Source: Glaciecola sp. 33A (GTDB lineage Bacteria; Pseudomonadota; Gammaproteobacteria; Enterobacterales; Alteromonadaceae). From it: a DNA stretch of 64,000 nucleotides. The stretch covers positions 62,001-126,000 of the forward strand of contig NZ_PJAR01000037.1 in assembly GCF_002836745.1 (NCBI RefSeq), written 5' to 3'. The stretch's first letter is position 1. The number at the start of each line of letters is the position of its first letter. The notes under the pieces are model-generated. The model saw only the letters and a program-made list of their open reading frames with translations, made no database searches and was not told the origin of the DNA. A program made the translations under genes and the position numbers. This document shows, one piece after another, positions 27,706 to 36,563 of the stretch.

Positions 27706-28422
27706 TTATTTTGATTGCCATTGCTTTGAAATGGCGATTTGTTCTTGCTCTGTATTTAATGGAGCTCCTGTAATCATGCCGTCTATCACTCTTTCTAACG
27801 ATTGCTCCTTACTGGCAGTCTGATAGCGCTGAGTATTAATTTCGTTTTCTTGAATAGAAGCACGCAGACGCCAACGGTTGTTTTCCTTACAAGCAATGTT
27901 GGTTGAATTAGCCTGCTCTTCAAGCAAAAGATACTGACGACAAAGATCCCCCTCTTTATTAGCAAAACTAAGCTGAGCCTTAACACTTGTATTTTCGGCA
28001 ATTAGGCTTGTTTGACCGCTAGTAGACGAATCTAATACTTTGGCTATCTGATTAGAAATCGTTGGCGCTGCCTGATAATTAATGGTGGATACACCAACGA
28101 TTATCGCTAATACCACACTGGCGGCTATCGACATTGACGTATTTATTTTGGTTTTTACTAATTTCCAATTAAACAACTGCACTACATTACTTTGCTTTTG
28201 CCCTCTATCAATTTGTTGTGCTAGCTCTACAACGTTTTCAGGCACTGGCGTTGCGTCTATTTGTTCAGCATTTTCCACTACCCATTGATCTACTTGGCTA
28301 AGTTCCGCGAGGCGCATTACTAAATCATCATCCACCTCGAGTACTTCACGAATTATCTCCATATCATTTGGCGCTAATTCTGCGTCTAAAAACGCACTCA
28401 ATTTTTCGTCGGTTATTTTCAT
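27706..28422 (-). CDS. membrane anti-sigma factor
   Basis: A 238-residue protein. The N-terminal cytoplasmic part (DEKLSAFLDAELAPNDMEII) is the usual short anti-sigma helical domain, without a zinc HxxxCxxC motif. One TM helix follows at about residues 95-115 (SIAASVVLAIIVGV), then a periplasmic C-terminal domain. It overlaps the sigma gene by four bases (ATGA type), so synthesis is coupled. The periplasmic part probably senses an envelope signal, possibly through proteolysis. Confidence 0.82.
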   Translation of the reverse strand: MKITDEKLSAFLDAELAPNDMEIIREVLEVDDDLVMRLAELSQVDQWVVENAEQIDATPVPENVVELAQQIDRGQKQSNVVQLFNWKLVKTKINTSMSIAASVVLAIIVGVSTINYQAAPTISNQIAKVLDSSTSGQTSLIAENTSVKAQLSFANKEGDLCRQYLLLEEQANSTNIACKENNRWRLRASIQENEINTQRYQTASKEQSLERVIDGMITGAPLNTEQEQIAISKQWQSK

Positions 28423-28925
28423 GATTTTTGTCCTGCTGATTGATTTTCTAGCATCTCTAGCAGACTAGTGCGTGCCCTAGATAATCGCGACATCACTGTC
28501 CCTACTGGGATGCCGGAGATAACCGCTACCTCTTTATACGACATGCCCTTTAAAGCCACCAATGATAAAATCGACCGCTGGTCGTCAGGCAAAGTGCCCA
28601 TCGCAGCATTGACCTTGGCAATATGCTCTTTTGCTTCATGCGGAGTTGACTGAGGATCAACTACTTTCTCTTGTAATTCTGGCACTTGGGTTGCCCTTTG
28701 TCTGACTTTTTGCGAACGATATTCATCAATCCAAACGTTTCGACAGACTTTGAATGCCCATTTCACGGCTTCAACATTCTCTGGAACCCCCTTGTTTAAG
28801 ATTTTCTCGAATGTCGCCTGCACCAAGTCGTCGGCGTCAGCGGGGCTGCCCGTTAGTGAGTAGGCAAAACGACGTAACATTGGTATGATATTTTCATACG
28901 ATACATTTACACAAGATTCATTCAT
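28419..28925 (-). CDS. ECF-type RNA polymerase sigma factor
   Basis: I choose ATG 28925, which has AAGAG upstream, over the GTG at 28946. The product has 168 residues. Region 2 is visible as YSLTGSPADADDLVQATFEK, and region 4 as GTLPDDQRSILSLVALKGMS and YKEVAVISGIPVGTVMSRL. Extended regions 1 and 3 are absent, as in ECF factors. It is followed by its anti-sigma factor and is divergent from a secreted subtilase, which is a likely target. A GGAAT-N16-CGTT motif upstream suggests autoregulation. Confidence 0.9.
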   Translation of the reverse strand: MNESCVNVSYENIIPMLRRFAYSLTGSPADADDLVQATFEKILNKGVPENVEAVKWAFKVCRNVWIDEYRSQKVRQRATQVPELQEKVVDPQSTPHEAKEHIAKVNAAMGTLPDDQRSILSLVALKGMSYKEVAVISGIPVGTVMSRLSRARTSLLEMLENQSAGQKS

Positions 28926-28959
28926 TTTTTTTCTCTTTTTTCTCACTTATTATCAGGGT

Positions 28960-28984
28960 AACGTGCCAAGGTTAATTTTATTCC
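28960..28984 (-). promoter_or_regulatory. possible ECF-type promoter of the sigma operon
   Basis: On the minus strand GGAAT (28984-28980) is followed after 16 bases by CGTT (28963-28960), close to the common ECF pattern GGAAC-N16-CGTT. It lies about 35 bases upstream of the sigma gene start. A related GAAAC box at 29010s may serve the divergent subtilase, but that match is weaker. Confidence 0.5.
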
Positions 28985-29054
28985 AAAAAAAATGAAATTT
29001 ATTTTTAGCTGAAACGTTTACTCCAAAACTAAGCAGCATAATGTAGAGGATTAT

Positions 29055-30407
29055 ATGCGCTCAATCAGAACCATCATATTGCTGATAGTAACCGCGGTGG
29101 TAAGTCAATTAGCAAGTGCTCAAATTGTTGAACAATATACGCTCAGCGTGCCGCCAATTAATAAAATTGACTCTGTTGTAAATAAACTGCGCCAACCTTT
29201 GGTTAATGAATTACCTGAGCGATCATTTAGCAACCGCTTATTGGCGCCAATCGATTCACTTGTCACTTCCCCGTTAAATTCACTTCCTGACACTTTGGCG
29301 ATTGGTGTTAATATGTTGGATCCGGCTTGGACAGAAGTAAGAGTTGAAGATAATTGGCGTGCGGTAAAAAACCAATGGATAATATTGGCCGATGAAAATA
29401 CCAAAAGCAAATTAACCTCATTAGGTGCCAGGATCGAATCAGACCGTCCATACGCCGGTTTAAAACTGACCTTATTGCGTTTTACGGTTCCTGATAATGT
29501 AGATTCAAAACAAGCTCTAGCTGTTTATTTATCCGAATCTGATACTGCCACACTGGATAGAAATCACATATATCAAGCTCAATCTGCACGACGCATAACG
29601 CAGGCGAATGTGCAGTCAAATCAAAGGCCATTGGCTACCCCATTTTGCGCAGACGCTCTACGCATTGGCATGGTAGATAGTGCCGTGGAGCAAACTCACC
29701 CTGTATTTAATGACGCTAAAATCACCGCTAAATCATTTCTCTCTGGTAGTATACAATCGCCTACATTACACGGCACAGCAGTGGCTGGTGTGCTTCTAGG
29801 GAAGATCAATAATCAAGCACCTTTACTTAAAGGCGCCCACTTGTATTCTGCTGAAGTTTTTTATCGTCAGTCTGATTATGCTCAAGGCGCCACTTTAAAC
29901 GCCATGATTGAAGCCATAAATTGGTTGATAGAAGAGGATGTCAAGGTAATTAATATGAGCCTTGCAGGGCCCGACAACGCGATACTAAAAGCGGTTATTA
30001 ATGCTGCGCACAAACAAGGGGCTTATATCGTAGCGGCGGCAGGAAATGAAGGTCCTGCAGCGGACCCTGTGTTTCCCGCTGGGTACGAAGACGTTATAGC
30101 GGTGAGCGCGATTGATCAACATCAGCAACCTTATCGATGGTCAAATCAGGGCAGTTACATTGATTACTCTGCATTGGGAGTCAATGTATTAACAGCACAA
30201 TCTCAACGACGTACCGGCCGAGAGTCGGGGACTTCCATGGCGGCACCAATCGTATCAGCTGCGCTAGCGTGCACGGTGGCTCGCATAAAAAACGCAGCAA
30301 TAGCGAACAGAAGCGAGGTGCTAAGCGCACTTGCTGAAAAAGCAATTGATCTGGGGCCTGTTGGTAAAGACCCTATATATGGTTTCGGGGCTATTCAGCC
30401 TTGGTAA
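29055..30407 (+). CDS. secreted subtilisin-like serine protease (S8 family)
   Basis: A 450-residue protein with a signal peptide (ending QLASA|Q) and a propeptide-like N-terminal region of about 170 residues. The catalytic domain holds Asp208 (GMVDSA), His239 (LHGTAVAG), oxyanion Asn331 (AAGNEG) and Ser394 (GTSMAAP). All key residues are intact. It has AGAGGA four bases upstream and is divergent from the ECF sigma operon. It could act in the periplasm or outside the cell. The pairing suggests that the sigma factor controls it, or that the protease acts on the anti-sigma factor; both are inferences. Confidence 0.9.
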   Translation: MRSIRTIILLIVTAVVSQLASAQIVEQYTLSVPPINKIDSVVNKLRQPLVNELPERSFSNRLLAPIDSLVTSPLNSLPDTLAIGVNMLDPAWTEVRVEDNWRAVKNQWIILADENTKSKLTSLGARIESDRPYAGLKLTLLRFTVPDNVDSKQALAVYLSESDTATLDRNHIYQAQSARRITQANVQSNQRPLATPFCADALRIGMVDSAVEQTHPVFNDAKITAKSFLSGSIQSPTLHGTAVAGVLLGKINNQAPLLKGAHLYSAEVFYRQSDYAQGATLNAMIEAINWLIEEDVKVINMSLAGPDNAILKAVINAAHKQGAYIVAAAGNEGPAADPVFPAGYEDVIAVSAIDQHQQPYRWSNQGSYIDYSALGVNVLTAQSQRRTGRESGTSMAAPIVSAALACTVARIKNAAIANRSEVLSALAEKAIDLGPVGKDPIYGFGAIQPW

Positions 30408-30787
30408 CTGTTAGTTGTGTTTACCATTTTACGAAACTCGATCTTTTTCAGTAATACTACACTTCGTATTACGTTTAACGTTAAGCTTTGAAAAAACGTA
30501 GATATTTAAAACAAATACGACGTGTTATCTTTTTCAAAAACCTTTTTTCACAACAAAACAATTAAAATATAATTTTAGTAAAATGCGGACTGACCAAAAC
30601 AAGCCGTTTAGGACAAGCCAGTTCTGCAATGTCTTCTAGTTTTCCCATTTCCTATTTAATCTCTCTCTTCCCAGCCCATTTTTAAATATAAAATTTGATG
30701 CATTAAGCTTTTTCAAAAAATAGGGAATAAATCAATTTTTGATCCGTTATCCAAGTGTCATTCAACACAAACACGAGGAAACCTAAA
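30408..30787. other. 380-base AT-rich intergenic region
   Basis: No gene is visible. The region is rich in A and T and should contain the promoter for the Ser/Asp-rich protein. GAGGAAA ahead of ATG 30788 is its ribosome site. A frame that extends the next gene back to 30755 lacks a ribosome site. Confidence 0.4.
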
Positions 30788-31732
30788 ATGACTAAGTTCA
30801 ATAAAATAGTACAAGTGATGGTAATTGCAGGCCTTACACAAATATCAATGAGCGCGTTCGCGGCCGACACGGGCGCAAGCCAATCAATCAGTGCTTCCAA
30901 GCAAACAAATGCAACACAATCGGCCAGCACAAACTCAGGGCAAACTGCAACGCAGATGAATACTGACGCTTCAGCAACGTCTTCTACTAAGGTGAAAGCT
31001 CAGGCTGATAATGTATCAGATGAAGATGACTCAGTTGAGTCAGATAACTCAGTTAAATCAGATAACTCAGTTGAGTCAGATACCTCTGTTGAATCGGATA
31101 ATTCGGTTGATTCGGATGACTCGGATGACTCGGATGACTCGGATGACTCAGAGGAAGCGCAATCAAGTGCAAATAACCTAGATATAAGCAATGTCGTACA
31201 AATTGAAACCGTGCAAACGGCAACGGTCAAAATCCTCGACAACCTTTCTGACGTTGGCAACAACTTACTAACGGCAGGGTCTGATAGCTTCGAAGGCCAG
31301 TTAACAAGTACCTCGGCATTAGCAAGCAACACAACATTAGATTCAGCTTCACTGCTAAGCACTAATAATGAGCAGTCTTCTGAGTCTATCGGTAATGCTG
31401 ATAACGCATTAATTCAGGAAGATCCTGAAACTGTAGCAACAGCAGAAGATCCTGACACTGTGGCAACAGCAGAAGGTCCCAGCACTGAAGCAAGCGCTGA
31501 AGACGCAGATAGCGGTTTAACCGCTGCCACTGACGCATCAACTGTTATCGACCAAACTATTCAGGCTAACGTGCTTGACTCCATCACGAGTAATACTCAG
31601 AACTCAGTTTCTGAATCAGTGAATAGTCAAATCAGTACCTTGGTTTCTGAACAGATTACTAACGAGATCGCAGCAGCCACCACAGCAGAGGTAGTCAACA
31701 ACATCAGTAATGACTTAAGTCTAGGTCTTTAA
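30788..31732 (+). CDS. secreted acidic Ser/Asp-rich repeat protein
   Basis: The start is ATG 30788 (GAGGAAA eight bases before), giving 314 residues with a signal peptide ending MSAFAA|D. The mature protein is almost devoid of aromatic and basic residues. A Ser/Thr/Gln-rich segment is followed by a repeat block at about residues 82-122 of units such as SDNSVESD and SDDSDD, then Ala/Glu/Asp-rich repeats (ETVATAEDPDTVATAE) and a C-terminal helical part. No known domain is recognised. The acidic repeats could bind calcium or extend the protein from the surface. A beta-barrel gene follows 66 bases after the stop and is probably co-transcribed. Confidence 0.8.
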   Translation: MTKFNKIVQVMVIAGLTQISMSAFAADTGASQSISASKQTNATQSASTNSGQTATQMNTDASATSSTKVKAQADNVSDEDDSVESDNSVKSDNSVESDTSVESDNSVDSDDSDDSDDSDDSEEAQSSANNLDISNVVQIETVQTATVKILDNLSDVGNNLLTAGSDSFEGQLTSTSALASNTTLDSASLLSTNNEQSSESIGNADNALIQEDPETVATAEDPDTVATAEGPSTEASAEDADSGLTAATDASTVIDQTIQANVLDSITSNTQNSVSESVNSQISTLVSEQITNEIAAATTAEVVNNISNDLSLGL

Positions 31733-31749
31733 TTATTGACTTACCTATT

Positions 31750-31772
31750 AACGCCGGCCTGGGGTCGGCGTT
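31750..31772 (+). terminator. strong hairpin between the two genes, leaky terminator or processing site
   Basis: A 10-bp stem AACGCCGGCC / GGTCGGCGTT (one G-T pair) with a TGG loop lies 17 bases after the Ser/Asp-rich gene. What follows is only mildly T-rich, so part of the transcripts probably continue into the barrel gene. This would give more of the first product than of the second. Confidence 0.6.
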
Positions 31773-31798
31773 CATCTCATTCTCGTAAGGATTCTACA

Positions 31799-32728
31799 AT
31801 GAAATTAATTATATGTAAGATTATTGGTTTGTTAGCAGTATCTGCCAGTGCTACCGTACTAGCAGATTCAAACAGTGACTTTAACGTTAGTGGTGAGGTT
31901 AGCGCCGGATTAATTAACAATTCAGCATTGAGTGTTGATGAGATTGATAATGTGTCAAGCGATAGCGATAGCGGAAACGAAATTGGCATACAACTGAACG
32001 CAAAATGGTTACCCAATGAAAAAATAAAGGTAGTTACAGGTTATTCATATCAACAACAAAATTATAATACATTCAGCCAATATGACTTGGCTCTACATCA
32101 AGCCAATGTGGATACAAGCTACCAATTAAGTAACGGCGAAATTGGACTTAGACTTGATGCAGCAACAGCAAGTTTGGCTACAAAAACGTTCTTAGAATTT
32201 CAGCAAGCTACTGTTTATTATGGCTCATTTGTTAAACCACACACTTATATACGTACAAGCTTCAAAATTAAGAATAAATCGTTTGCCGAGTTAACCGATA
32301 GAGATGCAGAGGCGTTGGCTGTGTCTACTGACATATTTCATTTTATCAATAACGCCAATACGATGCTTATGCTTGGCGTTAACATCGAGAAAGAAAATGC
32401 AATTAATCAAGCGTTTAGTTTTAAAGGAGCGGGAATTGCTTCTAAGGTTTCTCACAAATTCACACTATTCGGATTGGGTTCTCAGATTGGCTTAGATTGG
32501 CGCTATCAAATGAAAGACTACATTAGCCTACAAAATGTGGGAGCAGAGTCTGAAGAAAAAACACAACGAGATGATAACAGACACGTAATTACAGCAAGTT
32601 GGTCACTCAATATATTAGATAACTTAGCGCTAAAGACAGAGTTAGAACGCGGAGACTATAGCTCTGACCTGGATAAACTAACTTACACACAAAACGTGGC
32701 TAGCGTAGGTGTCAGTTATCAGTGGTAG
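31799..32728 (+). CDS. outer-membrane beta-barrel protein, unknown function
   Basis: The start is ATG 31799 with AAGG eight bases upstream; the longer frame from 31736 runs through the intergenic hairpin and is rejected. The product has 309 residues, a signal peptide ending TVLAD, and about 12-14 predicted amphipathic strands (VSAGLINNSAL, KIKVVTGYSYQQQNY, IGLDWRYQMKDY). It ends NVASVGVSYQW with a terminal aromatic residue as expected for BAM substrates. No family is recognised. Its position after the Ser/Asp-rich secreted protein suggests a functional pair, such as anchoring or export. Confidence 0.75.
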   Translation: MKLIICKIIGLLAVSASATVLADSNSDFNVSGEVSAGLINNSALSVDEIDNVSSDSDSGNEIGIQLNAKWLPNEKIKVVTGYSYQQQNYNTFSQYDLALHQANVDTSYQLSNGEIGLRLDAATASLATKTFLEFQQATVYYGSFVKPHTYIRTSFKIKNKSFAELTDRDAEALAVSTDIFHFINNANTMLMLGVNIEKENAINQAFSFKGAGIASKVSHKFTLFGLGSQIGLDWRYQMKDYISLQNVGAESEEKTQRDDNRHVITASWSLNILDNLALKTELERGDYSSDLDKLTYTQNVASVGVSYQW

Positions 32729-32896
32729 TATGTTAAACAAATGGCACCTTGCGGTCAGTCGATATGCCTCGCTGTTTTTGCGCCCATCAAGGTATATGAT
32801 CGCATCGCTTGTTTCATTAAGTTGACAGTATCGCCATAACCCTAAATAATCTGCACGCAGAACACCACACTAATGCTTAATTACTTTGGGAACATC

Positions 32897-34309
32897 ATGG
32901 ATAAACAAGTCAGCGCACGAAGCACTAGCCAAAAAGCATTACGCATTAATTTAGACGAAAAAAAGTACGGTACCATCGTTGAGATTGGCGCTGGACAGGA
33001 AGTAGCCAGACAGTTTTTTCTAGCGGGCGCAGCTGCGGGCACAATTGCTAAAACCATGTCAGCCTATGATATGAAGTTTTCTGACGCTATTTACGGCGTT
33101 CAAGAAGATCGACGTTACGTTAGTAAGTCAAGAGTTCAAGCCATGATGGACCAAGAGTTCAAACTAGTGGTTGAACGAGTCGGTGATATTCGTTCCAAGT
33201 CCTCACGTTATTTTGCTTACGCAGCTACGGTCGCTGCTAAAAGCTTTAAAAGCGATAATGAGTGTCACGCTTGGTGCGGAATAAGAGTACAAATGTATCC
33301 TGGCGCAGAAGCGTCTGAAATAACCATGCATGTTAGAATGCGTGATGATAACGCCGAAGCACAGCAACAAGCATTAGGCGTGCTCGGTGTTAACTTAATT
33401 TATGCTGCCTTCTACTATTTTGAGAATCCTAGAACAATGATTGATTCGTTAACCGACAATATGAAAACCAAGCGTATTGAAATTGATTCAATTGATTTTC
33501 AAGGTCCATATTTTGAGGACTTAGATAATCGAATGAAAAACATACACTTGATTAGAAGTTGGAAAACGCGCGCCATTATGCTGAAACCAGATGGTTCAGT
33601 AGCGGTGCCAGCAGAATTACTTTACAAAAAGAATGTGTTAACGATACGCGGTTCATTCCGCCCAGTGACAAAGCTAAATATAGATATGATCGAACAAGGT
33701 AAACGGTCCTTCTATGAACTTGAAGATGTAACACCAGAAAACACCATTGCGATTGCTGAAATTTCACTTAACGATGTAAAAGGTAATGATGCCAACTTCT
33801 CTGAGCAGGATATTATTCAGCGAGTGCAAGTGCTACATTCGTTGGGTTATCATGTGATGATTTCAGATTACACTCGCTATTTTTCTCTGCGCGCATACTT
33901 TCGCCAATACACTAATCTTAACATCGGCATAGTAGTTGGCATGATAAACGTTAAGCAAATTTTCGATGAGGATTTTTATCGTGGTGTTGAAGGCGGTATC
34001 TTAGAAGGTTTTGGCAAACTCTTTCCCGACCATACACGTCTGTTTGTTTATCCAGAGCTTAATTCTGAAGGCGAAATTAGCAAGTTCACTGATGTAAAAG
34101 TGCCTGAGCACTTACGCTTTTTATATCGCCACTTACTGGAAAATGACTTTATTTCAGGCATCGACTGCAGTGATAAAGAATTGTTTAAAATCTTCTCTAG
34201 ATCCATATTAAAGCAAATTCCAAAAGGCCGAGGTAATTGGGAGAAGGCGCTTCCCAAAGATGCTGTAGATGAAATTGTAAATAACAAATTCTTTGGCTTT
34301 AGAGAGTAG
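32897..34309 (+). CDS. conserved protein of unknown function, about 470 residues
   Basis: The preferred start is ATG 32897 (GGGA just upstream); ATG 32873 is possible. The product has 470 residues, no signal peptide and no TM helix. It begins KALRINLDEKKYGTIVEIGA and continues GAGQEVARQFFLAGAAAGT, followed by MSAYDMKFSDAIYG. This start is familiar from a conserved family in proteobacteria and cyanobacteria that carries inconsistent database names, and I assign no function. The middle part has an alpha/beta character (MIEQGKRSFYELEDV), and the end is FFGFRE. It is monocistronic. Confidence 0.75.
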   Translation: MDKQVSARSTSQKALRINLDEKKYGTIVEIGAGQEVARQFFLAGAAAGTIAKTMSAYDMKFSDAIYGVQEDRRYVSKSRVQAMMDQEFKLVVERVGDIRSKSSRYFAYAATVAAKSFKSDNECHAWCGIRVQMYPGAEASEITMHVRMRDDNAEAQQQALGVLGVNLIYAAFYYFENPRTMIDSLTDNMKTKRIEIDSIDFQGPYFEDLDNRMKNIHLIRSWKTRAIMLKPDGSVAVPAELLYKKNVLTIRGSFRPVTKLNIDMIEQGKRSFYELEDVTPENTIAIAEISLNDVKGNDANFSEQDIIQRVQVLHSLGYHVMISDYTRYFSLRAYFRQYTNLNIGIVVGMINVKQIFDEDFYRGVEGGILEGFGKLFPDHTRLFVYPELNSEGEISKFTDVKVPEHLRFLYRHLLENDFISGIDCSDKELFKIFSRSILKQIPKGRGNWEKALPKDAVDEIVNNKFFGFRE

Positions 34310-34436
34310 GCAAAATTCTTTTTGCATAATACCCGTGACTGGTTGATTCGACGGTTGTTCATTCAACGGTTGTTGATTTCATAGCCTTTAGGTTATACTC
34401 ACCCTGTCCTGCCTCCTCTGCATTTTCGGAACCGTC

Positions 34437-35738
34437 ATGCGTTCAATCCTGGTGTCTATCTTAGCCTTATTTTTAGGCATTTTCTTGCTGTTAATGGGCA
34501 ACAGTTTACTTAGCACATTGTTAGTTTTGCGCGGTGTTTCTGAGGGTTTCTCTGGGCAATTTTTAGGTATTCTGACGTCTGTCTATTTTTTTGGCGCCTT
34601 CGTAGCAACGTTGATGGCTTCTGCCATGATCAAGCGGATGGGGCATATTCGCTGCTTTACGTTCTGTACGGCTTTACTTGGATGTAGCGTTTTAGCTTAC
34701 GTAATATTTATCTCGCCAGTGGCATGGCTGTTTATTCGATTCTTTACCGGCTTTGGTATATTTGTGGTTTATACCGTGGTCGAAAGCTGGCTAAACGGTC
34801 AAACCCAAGACGCTTACCGTAGCCGTGTATTTTCTATTTATACTTTTGTCAATTTGATAGCTATTGCCGCTTCGCAACAGCTGTTGCTAATCGACAATGC
34901 CACCAGCTATACACTTTTTATCATTGCTAGTTTTCTTATCACCGCCGCGGTTATGCCAATATCTTGGACACGTTTACAGCAACCGCATGTGGTAGTTGAC
35001 ATGCCATCTATGAGTATTTTAAAAGTTTTTGATGCTGCCCCAGTAGCGGTAACGGGCTGCTTGGTATCAGGTTTAATTATGGGACCCTTTTGGGGGCTAA
35101 CTCCGTTGTTTGTAAGCGAACTAGGTTACACTAACGAAGAACTAGCTGCCTTTATCTCCCTTTCTATTCTTGGCGGTGCTTTGATCCAATATCCGGTAGG
35201 TCGTTGGTCAGATAAGATGGACCGCCGACGAGTCATTCTGTTCACGTTTATCTTAGGAACAATAGTGGCATTGTCGATGGCTATTTGCGCAAAATATTAC
35301 CCTGGTGAACACGGATTAATAACCGCACTCTCAGCCGTTTTTTGTGGTTTGGTTCTGGCTGTTTATCCTATTTCGGTGGTACACCTAGTGGATAGAATTC
35401 ACAAAGATCATCTGGTGGCTGGGTCAAGCAGTTTGTTAATGATTTATGGTTTAGGATCTTTTGTTGGGCCGGCGATTGCTGGTTTTGCACTGAAATATAT
35501 GGGTGCTAGCGCGTTGCCAGCATACTATCTAAGCGTTTTGGCTATTTTCAGTTTGATTTTAATAATGCAATTGGTCCGATCACGCATCGTTGAACGACCA
35601 GAAGACCATGAGAGTCGATATGTTGCGATGGTGCGTACGTCGCCAAATGTGCTCCCTATGCATCCTGAATCTGAAGAGGTGCTAGATGCACCAGAAGACC
35701 GACGTAGCGAAGATAATAAGGTCAGTAAAGCCAATTAA
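34437..35738 (+). CDS. MFS transporter, YcaD-like
   Basis: A 433-residue inner-membrane protein with 12 predicted TM helices. The start (LFLGIFLLLMGNSLLSTLLVL), the RSRVFSIYTFVNLIAIAASQ segment and the loop motif GRWSDKMDRRRVI resemble the YcaD/MFS_1 subgroup. These are probably drug- or metabolite-proton antiporters with unknown substrate. The C-terminal tail after about residue 385 is long, polar and acidic (EVLDAPEDRRSEDNK). It is a single gene, convergent with the two-helix membrane protein at 35755. Confidence 0.88.
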   Translation: MRSILVSILALFLGIFLLLMGNSLLSTLLVLRGVSEGFSGQFLGILTSVYFFGAFVATLMASAMIKRMGHIRCFTFCTALLGCSVLAYVIFISPVAWLFIRFFTGFGIFVVYTVVESWLNGQTQDAYRSRVFSIYTFVNLIAIAASQQLLLIDNATSYTLFIIASFLITAAVMPISWTRLQQPHVVVDMPSMSILKVFDAAPVAVTGCLVSGLIMGPFWGLTPLFVSELGYTNEELAAFISLSILGGALIQYPVGRWSDKMDRRRVILFTFILGTIVALSMAICAKYYPGEHGLITALSAVFCGLVLAVYPISVVHLVDRIHKDHLVAGSSSLLMIYGLGSFVGPAIAGFALKYMGASALPAYYLSVLAIFSLILIMQLVRSRIVERPEDHESRYVAMVRTSPNVLPMHPESEEVLDAPEDRRSEDNKVSKAN

Positions 35739-35754
35739 TCCGTTTAATTAACTC

Positions 35755-36192
35755 TCATCGTTCTTTCACTCGAACGCCGATTTCAAACGCCTTGTTTATG
35801 AGCTCGCTTCCATCCAGTTCCAAATGATTGGAAATAGTCGCCAACAGATTGTCGTCCGCTTCAACTTTACTCTCAATAATTTCTGACGCTGTCATGATTA
35901 GTTTCATGTTCTTTGTTAGCTGCTCCCTCAAGAAAAAAACGTCCTTTAAGGCAACGTAGTTTGTATAAACACATAACAGGATAACAACCAGAAACAGATG
36001 AGCAACCAGCGTAAACTGATAATCCAAGAAGGTTATATACAAAGAAAAACAAACACAGACCAATATTATAAATAGGTTTGTTAATTGGAAACGCCGCTTT
36101 TTAGCTCGCTTTATTAGTACAATATTAGCTGTGCTGTCCTCAAATTTGGGTAATAATTGTGTAATATTTTTGACGTACCTTACCCTGTCCAC
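35755..36192 (-). CDS. small two-helix membrane protein, unknown function
   Basis: A 145-residue protein. After a basic N-terminus (IKRAKKRRFQLTN) come two TM helices (about residues 37-56 and 60-80) and a C-terminal cytoplasmic helical domain (LREQLTKNMKLIMTASEIIES). The family is not recognised. It is convergent with the MFS gene, with 16 bases between the stops. Confidence 0.65.
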   Translation of the reverse strand: MDRVRYVKNITQLLPKFEDSTANIVLIKRAKKRRFQLTNLFIILVCVCFSLYITFLDYQFTLVAHLFLVVILLCVYTNYVALKDVFFLREQLTKNMKLIMTASEIIESKVEADDNLLATISNHLELDGSELINKAFEIGVRVKER

Positions 36193-36563
36193 ATTAATTC
36201 CTTTTACACGACCTAAGACTGGCCGTGGATAATCCGTTGTAAACCTGTTATTTGCAGGTATTTCGTAAGTTGCTTAAATATACGACAGTAACGTGTTATC
36301 GGCATCATTAATTATTCTTTTTATTTGCTATTTTTTCAATCAATGATACTGAATCCAAATCAGATAGCATCAGCGCAACGCTTGCAACCATTTTTAGCGA
36401 GTCAGGCCATGCTTAATAATCGATTGAGGATTAACCAATATGCTTTGATTGGTCATGCTTTCTCTCATATAGTTCAGAATAACAGGAGAGGTATAACTTG
36501 CCAAAAGCAGCATAAAAGTGGCTAATATGCGAAAGAATACTAAGGATGTGCTGCGTAAAATAT
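36193..36563. other. 371-base intergenic region, nothing recognised
   Basis: This lies between two minus-strand genes and holds the promoter of the membrane protein at 35755. Small open frames on both strands have no ribosome site or motif. No clear terminator for the patatin gene is visible. Confidence 0.3.

Noticed and set aside
34330-34380. Direct repeats ACGGTTGTT before the MFS gene
   Set aside because: Only two short copies; too little to call a regulatory element.
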